A stretch of 22,356 nucleotides of DNA from Thoreauomyces humboldtii (Eukaryota; Chytridiomycota; Chytridiomycetes; Spizellomycetales; Powellomycetaceae), in contig JADGJA010000341.1 of assembly GCA_027596035.1 (NCBI GenBank), forward strand, positions 1-22,356, written 5' to 3'. Positions 17,957-22,356 of the stretch are shown in pieces. The translations under genes and the position numbers were made by a program. The notes below the pieces were generated by a model. That model did no database searches, had not been told where the DNA came from, and saw only the letters and a list, made by a program, of their open reading frames with translations. Within the stretch, counting starts at the first letter, position 1. The number at the start of each line of letters is the position of its first letter.

Positions 17957-18217
17957 ATGTCGTGGGCCCAGAGAGCCTCTACCCCGCAGCGCGCTGCAAA
18001 CCAGACCCGCGCCACTACCATCGCGCAAGCCCGTGACGAGGCCATCACCGACCCCGAGCCCAACTTCAATGATGTGCCTACCAAGTCGGAGTACGCGGAC
18101 GGTACCAACAACCTCATCGTGGGCAAGACTGCCAGCGGTTCCCTGACCACTCCCGGAAAGATCGTCGGCGACCTGGACCGCGTCGTATCGATTCCCGAGG
18201 CGGAACTGCGGAAGTGA
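17957..18217 (+). CDS. Small conserved-looking hydrophilic protein, 86 residues
   Basis: The ATG at 17957 sits in a good context (AACAACATG) right after the probable leader intron. The protein begins MSWAQRASTPQRAANQTR and ends VVSIPEAELRK. It has no signal peptide, membrane span or cysteine. It is rich in Ala, Thr, Asp and Asn, with a middle block NNLIVGKTASGSLTTPGKIV that looks like a short ordered motif. Codon use is strongly C-ending, like the neighbouring uS3 gene, suggesting high expression. AATAAA at 18300-18305 fits its 3' end. I do not recognise the family. The frame, leader intron and poly(A) signal together make it a credible gene. Confidence 0.65.
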   Translation: MSWAQRASTPQRAANQTRATTIAQARDEAITDPEPNFNDVPTKSEYADGTNNLIVGKTASGSLTTPGKIVGDLDRVVSIPEAELRK

Positions 18218-18616
18218 GGAACAGATTCTACACGCTTAAGTCTCAGAACTTGGCGCAAAATGCATAAAATGGTCGATATCTGTAAATGCTGTCTTGAGCA
18301 ATAAAATAACTTGAAAGATTCCTCTCTATGGTATATGCTGAATATATTTGTGGAGCTGCTACAGCTGGCAGTCTTCCAGAAAGGGAGCTGTTAACGTGCA
18401 CCTACAAGTATCTCACGAGGATGCAGCATGACAGAGCTCACTTATCGAGGTGCGTTCGCAAGCCTTGGAAAGGTTCGCTAGGGTTCAGCCGGATTGGTGT
18501 AGGGCTCGACAGCTCCTGCTGGCCAGCGCGGTGGGTGCGGTGAAGCCTGAGGGCATGGTCGCCCTACGCACCGTTTCGCCCTCTTTTCCATCCATCCAGC
18601 GAATCCATCGACAAAC
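18218..18616 (+). promoter_or_regulatory. Intergenic region containing the uS3 promoter
   Basis: These 399 bases hold the 3'UTR of the 86-residue gene and the uS3 promoter. A telobox-like TAGGGTT occurs at 18479-18485 and a pyrimidine-rich stretch (TTTCGCCCTCTTTTCC) lies about 30-45 bases before the ATG. Both are usual near ribosomal-protein genes in fungi, but the assignment is by sequence only. Confidence 0.45.
18300..18305 (+). terminator. Polyadenylation signal AATAAA
   Basis: A perfect AATAAA occurs 83 bases after the stop of the 86-residue gene, within an A/T-rich stretch. This is a typical position for a fungal poly(A) signal. Confidence 0.5.
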
Positions 18617-19874
18617 ATGGCCGCCCAGATCAGCAAGAAGAGGAAGGTAATAAAGGACGATCCTACGAACGACGATATGCTCGGCCAGCTGGGGAGAAAA
18701 ACTACGAACGAACGAACCGCGTCGATGGATGGATGGATGGTCGGAGGAGGGGCTCTTGCGGACGGACCCGCCATGACCACCATGCCATTCGACCCACACG
18801 GCATCCTTGACGATCACGACGGATGATAGAGCCATAGGAGGGCCGAAGCCGAAGGAGCCCTAGGGGTCAACGCTGGAGAATGTTTGGAAGAGATCTGTTG
18901 GAATGGGCGGGAGGATAGCGTATGGCCAACCTAGGGAACCTATGCATGAGGAGGGCAGTGAGGCTTCCCACAATGGTCAGCTCGGAATACTGATGGTCCA
19001 ATGCCGTTTTTTACAGTTCGTCGCCGATGGTGTGTTCTTCGCTGAGCTCAACGAGCTCCTCACCCGCGAGCTCGCCGAGGAGGGTTACTCCGGTGTTGAG
19101 GTCCGCGTGACCCCCGCTCGTACCGAGATCATCATCCGTGCCACCCGCACCCAGAACGTTCTCGGAGAGAAGGGCCGCCGCATCCGCGAGCTCACCTCGG
19201 TCGTCCAGAAGCGTTTCAACTTCCCTGAAAACACCGTTGAGCTTTACGCCGAGAAGGTCAACAACCGTGGTCTCTGCGCCATCGCTCAGGCCGAGTCACT
19301 GCGCTACAAGCTCCTCGGTGGACTCGCCGTCAGGCGAGCATGCTACGGTGTCGTCCGATTCATCATGGAGTCGGGCGGCAAGGGATGCGAAGTTGTCGTT
19401 TCCGGCAAGATTCGTGGTGCTCGTGCCAAGTCCATGAAGTTCGTTGACGGATTCATGGTGCGTTTGAGGACCGACTTTTCAGAAGACACTTCTCAACTGC
19501 ACGAGGGGCGTCCATCTATCGGGTCCTAATGCGACTCTTGCGTCATCAGATCCACTCCGGACAGCCCACCCGTGACTACATTGACGAGGCCGTCCGTCAC
19601 GTTCTCCTTCGCCAGGGAGTGCTCGGTATTCGCGTCAAGATCATGCTTGAGTGGGACCCCACCGGAAAGACCGGACCCAAGAAGCCCCTTCCCGGTATGG
19701 ATATGGACTGGCCTTGTTTTCATAATGCTCTCTTACTCATCGTTTCGCTACGCAGACATGGTCACCATCCTCGAGCCCAAGGCCGAGGAGCCCATCCCTG
19801 CTCCCATCGCCGTCTCCACCGCTGCCCCCGTCGAGACCCCCGCGCCCACGGAGCCCGCCGTTGCCACCGCGTAA
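18617..19874 (+). CDS. RPS3: 40S ribosomal protein uS3 (RPS3)
   Basis: Component of the small subunit at the mRNA entry channel. Exons 18617-18646, 19017-19457, 19550-19694 and 19756-19874 give 244 residues, matching the eukaryotic length. Exon 1 encodes [10 protein letters not shown], which continues as [19 protein letters not shown]. The KH type-2 domain (about 21-92) contains the [12 protein letters not shown] loop, and the C-terminal S3 domain (about 106-190) includes [20 protein letters not shown] and [10 protein letters not shown]. The tail is Ala/Pro-rich. Introns are 370, 92 and 61 nt; donors GTAATA, GTGCGT and GTATGG. Splicing gives [13 protein letters not shown], as in other eukaryotes. 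Intron 1 is about four to six times longer than most introns here. The frame is heavily C-ending, as expected for high expression. Convergent with the - strand gene at 20129-21067. Confidence 0.97.
18647..19016 (+). other. Long first intron of the uS3 gene
   Basis: The intron is 370 bases with donor GTAATA and acceptor TTTTTTACAG, and a CTGAT branch candidate near 18990. It contains GATG tandem units (about 18721-18739) and a GAAC run near 18706. Ribosomal-protein introns often host snoRNAs or autoregulatory structures. I looked for box C/D and H/ACA motifs and found only scattered partial matches, so no RNA gene is called. Confidence 0.8.
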
Positions 19875-20128
19875 ACATCGCCAGATTCGATTTTATGGGA
19901 GGGGACCTGGTTCAATAAGATCATTCACATATTCCGATCTTTATTTGCGCTCGTTTGCTGGACCTTGAAGATGATGGGGTCCGAAGCCATTTCAGGTGGG
20001 CATCTGAAATATCTTCGGTGTGGAGATACAACGGATAATGCCCAGGTCATAGTGGATATGTCAGGAGGAAAGAAAGGCAGGACGCAACGCATTGATTGAG
20101 AAGCAACCAACTTTCTCGCTCCAGGGAT

Positions 20129-21067
20129 CTAGGGACCCATACTCATGACCGCATTTACATCTAGCTTGCCTGAGCTTCCCCAGCCAGCTGCCCCGCCAGC
20201 CACTGACGGCCGGAATGACTCGTAAAGCTTGTAAGCTTTCCCACCGATCTCTTCAGGGCTGAACTTGTCGGCCAAGATAGCCATACCGCGTCGCGCGTCG
20301 TCATACCGCGCACCAAACTTGCCCCGCACGTACCACTCAGAGTCGAGGGGATCGAGGGGTGAGCCGCTCAGGCAAGCGCGCAGCCCGTTGGCGGTCTCCT
20401 TTGCAGGAAGGTGCATTCCGAAAGCGTCGATGTGGTCGCTGGCCTTTGGCTTTTTCGAAGAATCGTGTTCCGACGAATGAAACACGCCGATGGATTTGCC
20501 TTTCGATTGCGCGCACAGGGTCATGACGGCTTTGCCGACCGTGAGGGCCGTCTTTCTGTCGAACCCTTCGCGTTCTGCGACGATGGATGACCACAGCGCG
20601 AGGACGGGAGCGCGGTTGATGGATATGGGTGAGCTGTTGGCTGGTTTCGGGAGAGACGAGGAGTCGCTATCGGAAGGGGTAGCTTGCGGTGTAGGGCGTG
20701 CCTTTGCTTCGGTAGCCTCGGGTTTTGCACGCACAGGAGTGCTTGCTCCTTCATCGACCTGTCCTTGGGTGGTATCTGCCTCCTCTGAGATTTCCGTCCT
20801 TGTTCGAGTCTTGCGCTGCTTGCGGGGTGGTGGTAACTCGGGCTCCGGTGTGGTTTGCCGTTTGCGCCCTTTGCCTTTGGTGCGAGTGCGCGTGGTGTCA
20901 GACGGCGTCTTGGATGTGCGTCGATTGCCTGCACTTCTCGTGCGCGACGCGGGACCGCCTTCCGCTAACGAGGATCGAGTCAAGGCGTCGGCTTCTGCCT
21001 TTACGACCATCGCATCCATCGTTGCGAAGTCCTCGGGCGTCAAAGAATCGAACTCGTCATCGCTCAT
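20129..21067 (-). CDS. Uncharacterised nuclear-type protein with basic disordered middle and C-terminal helical domain
   Basis: One uninterrupted frame gives 312 residues from the ATG at 21067 (MSDDEFDSLTPEDFATMDAM); the frame extends upstream only through non-ATG codons. Residues about 40-150 are Arg/Lys/Thr/Pro-rich with repeated short basic stretches (RTRTKGKGRKRQ, PPPRKQRKTRTR) that look like nuclear-localisation signals. From about 165 an ordered region starts: INRAPVLALWSSIVAERE, KTALTVGKAVMTLCAQSKGK, then a helix-rich end (WYVRGKFGARYDDARRGM, AYKLYESFRPS). I recall similar ordered blocks from uncharacterised fungal proteins, but no function. No enzyme motif is visible. Convergent with uS3, 254 bases between stops. 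Confident gene, unknown role. Confidence 0.78.
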   Translation of the reverse strand: MSDDEFDSLTPEDFATMDAMVVKAEADALTRSSLAEGGPASRTRSAGNRRTSKTPSDTTRTRTKGKGRKRQTTPEPELPPPRKQRKTRTRTEISEEADTTQGQVDEGASTPVRAKPEATEAKARPTPQATPSDSDSSSLPKPANSSPISINRAPVLALWSSIVAEREGFDRKTALTVGKAVMTLCAQSKGKSIGVFHSSEHDSSKKPKASDHIDAFGMHLPAKETANGLRACLSGSPLDPLDSEWYVRGKFGARYDDARRGMAILADKFSPEEIGGKAYKLYESFRPSVAGGAAGWGSSGKLDVNAVMSMGP

Positions 21068-21295
21068 CGTTTCTTTACGACACTGGTTTGTGACAGGGAG
21101 CAGAACGCTGCGACGGACGAGAAGACGATCTAGGTCGGCGCGGTAGATTCGCAAGCTTCAAGCGCGAAACGAATCCTTATTGAACGGTTGACAAAGTGTT
21201 CGTGCGTGACAGGGTTCTCACAATAGGGGCACAGGGTGCGAGCAAGGGACGTTTTGCCCGCAAGTGCAGGTTGATCTATCGAAAAATAAAACGGT

Positions 21296-21344
21296 TGCAC
21301 TCACTTTGCACTCTACCCACCCTGTTAAAACTGCAAAGTGTGCA
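21296..21344. repeat. Imperfect inverted repeat (13-bp arms, 2-nt bulge)
   Basis: Left arm TGCACTCACTTTGCA (21296-21310) pairs with TGCAAAGTGTGCA (21332-21344), leaving a two-base bulge and a 21-base loop. It could form a hairpin or be a diverged short transposon relic. No target duplication is seen. Confidence 0.7.
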
Positions 21345-21951
21345 TGTCCCACTTGAAAAGCAGCAAATGCAGGCTAGCTTCTGTCTTGATTGACGGGGGA
21401 TGATCTTGGGCTACTGCAGGCGGCCTCTCCTCTTAAGTATCAAGTATATCTGGTTGCTAGAACCCCCGCAACCTTGGCAACGTCCGGCAGGACGACAAAA
21501 CTGCTGCCAAGTCATACCCCGACTTGATGATCACGCTGAGAATGCTCTCAACGTAGCGCCCCAAGCCAAGGACAGTACCCTGGTGCCACGAGGGGTTGGG
21601 GCAGGTAGTCTACGAGCTCGGCGAACAAGTTGCGACCTATACCCGTATAATCATGTAGTCCCAATGTCCCATGCTACGGCCTCACAGGTCAGCTAACGGG
21701 GCCACACATAAGCTCCATTCCGCCGGGGAATTAAAGTTCTCGCTCCCCTCCCCCGCCCAATACGGCTCTTGAGATTGGCAACATCCGTGCTCTCAAGGTC
21801 GCTGGGAGACTTCATCCTTCTGCTAAAAACATCGGAAACCGCTTTCCCCTGCGTCTAACAACACAAGCGTATCTGACTGCATTGCTTGACATGAAGCTCC
21901 GAGAGCTGATGCTCCTTCATCCAAACAGATAGCAAACGCATGCAAAAATAA

Positions 21952-21958
21952 AGCAAAA
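21952..21958 (-). terminator. Pol III T-run terminator of tRNA-Tyr
   Basis: Just downstream of the tRNA 3' end the - strand reads CATCTTTTGC and then TTTATTTTTG. TTTT is the usual Pol III stop, so this closes the tRNA-Tyr unit. Confidence 0.6.
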
Positions 21959-21965
21959 GATGTTG

Positions 21966-22049
21966 TCCTCCCGCCCAGGATCGAACTGGGGACCCCCAGA
22001 TGACAAGGTAAATTACAGTCTGATGCTCTTCCAGCTGAGCTACAGGAGG
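21966..22049 (-). tRNA. tRNA-Tyr (anticodon GUA) with an 11-nt intron
   Basis: The - strand folds as a full cloverleaf of 84 nt before splicing. The acceptor stem CCTCCTG pairs with CGGGAGG, giving the C1-G72 pair typical of eukaryotic tRNA-Tyr, with A73 as discriminator. The D-arm and A box are TAGCTCAGCTGG. The anticodon stem TCAGA/TCTGG encloses CT-GTA-A, an 11-nt intron TTTACCTTGTC after position 37, and A38. The T arm and B box are CCCAGTTCGATCCTGGG. Nuclear tRNA-Tyr genes almost always carry an intron, here needed for pseudouridine at position 35. A T-rich stretch with TTTT lies about 10 nt downstream. Confidence 0.95.
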
Positions 22050-22356
22050 TTCTTATTTCTTCTGCTAATATACTAAATTATATTGGCTATGTAGGGTACC
22101 AGCCAGATGTTCTTCCAATTGAGCGCACGATTGACTGCCCCGCTCTTTCCCCCTCCCCACCTCCCAAGGCTCATCTCGCAAGGCAGAAATGGCGCTTACC
22201 CACGCCAGGTCGCCGCTATCTAGGCCGTTATCGCTTACTGTCTGAAGCTTTTTCTCCACCAATGTTTACAAGCCTGCGTCGCTCACTGTGTGCAGAGAAA
22301 GGGAGCTTGGTTCCCACTGACAGTGAGACTCCTAGAGTCCGTCCCTGTTCAACACC
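22050..22356. other. Sequence upstream of tRNA-Tyr to the window end
   Basis: These 307 bases include the tRNA-like relic at 22098-22124 and a C/T-rich stretch at about 22136-22165. A 65-codon - strand frame starts with TTG and shows no family motif. No gene is called; a neighbouring gene may begin beyond the window. Confidence 0.4.
22098..22124 (-). pseudogene. tRNA-like 5'-half relic
   Basis: The - strand reads GCTCAATTGGAAGAACATC and then TGGCTGG, which aligns with the D-arm and anticodon 5' stem of the nearby tRNA-Tyr (GCTCAGCTGGAAGAGCATC, then AGACTG) with few mismatches. No matching acceptor stem or T arm follows. It looks like a truncated, decayed tRNA copy in the same orientation, about 50 bases from the intact gene. 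Confidence 0.5.

Larger units (their letters stand above)
21068..21965. other. Intergenic region between the uncharacterised gene and tRNA-Tyr
   Basis: This 898-base stretch includes the promoter side of the - strand gene, an imperfect inverted repeat at 21296-21344 and an isolated unit, CGCTGAGAATGCTCTCAACG (21534-21553), that shares words with the palindrome cluster near 9.8 kb. No open frame has a recognisable motif. T runs on the - strand just past the tRNA can serve as a Pol III terminator. Confidence 0.5.

Noticed and set aside
20490..21146. A 218-codon + strand frame over the uncharacterised - strand gene.
   Set aside because: It is the complement of a frame with nuclear-type basic blocks and an ordered C-terminal domain, and has none itself.
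22065..22262. A 65-codon - strand frame near the window end.
   Set aside because: It begins at TTG, overlaps the tRNA-like relic and has no motif.

Overview
This window looks like nuclear DNA of a filamentous or yeast-like fungus, most probably a basidiomycete. The evidence is short introns (53-96 nt in most genes) with fungal branch points (CTGAC, CTAAT, TACTAAT), compact alternating gene order, a SCAMP, a slime-mould-cAMP-receptor-type GPCR, a Sad1-type SUN protein, cytosolic ribosomal protein uS3 and an intron-bearing tRNA-Tyr. The phylum call is inference; nothing here fixes genus or species. There is no phage, plasmid, CRISPR array or intact transposon.

Layout. 1-120: acidic C-terminal end of an unidentified + strand gene. 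427-2561 (-): three-exon SUN-domain nuclear-envelope protein. 2814-2987 (+): tiny twin-CX9C COA4-like mitochondrial assembly factor, divergent from the SUN gene. 3247-3823 (-): secreted ML/NPC2-type lipid-transfer protein. 4399-5916 (-): seven-exon 7TM receptor. 6752-8541 (-): four-exon low-complexity protein with a short conserved-looking coiled coil. 8542-10340: the largest gene-free stretch, with a cluster of degenerate palindromes and a telomere-like doublet. 10341-12264 (+): three-exon, potentially N-myristoylated protein. 12371-13579 (-): five-exon SCAMP. 13935-15650 (+): single-exon membrane-anchored P-loop ATPase. 15884-17384 (-): five-exon triple-RRM protein. 17957-18217 (+): 86-residue protein with a probable 5'UTR intron. 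18617-19874 (+): four-exon uS3 gene with a long first intron. 20129-21067 (-): single-exon basic/disordered protein with a conserved-looking C-terminal domain. 21966-22049 (-): tRNA-Tyr(GUA), with a tRNA-like 5'-half relic beside it.

Exon structures were rebuilt by hand from splice consensus, reading phase and family motifs. Splicing restores the SUN core, the NPC2 last cysteine, the SCAMP E-peptide, the RRM3 RNP2 motif and the uS3 N-terminus, so these models are well supported. In three genes an intron is an exact multiple of three with no stop, so simple open-frame reading would wrongly keep it.

The genes are unrelated housekeeping and membrane genes in mostly convergent and divergent pairs. 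I see no biosynthetic cluster, defence island or operon-like system. The most unusual items are the three stop-free introns, the COA4-like protein lacking its fourth structural cysteine, the palindrome cluster at 9.7-9.9 kb, trinucleotide repeats abutting two start codons, and the tRNA relic.
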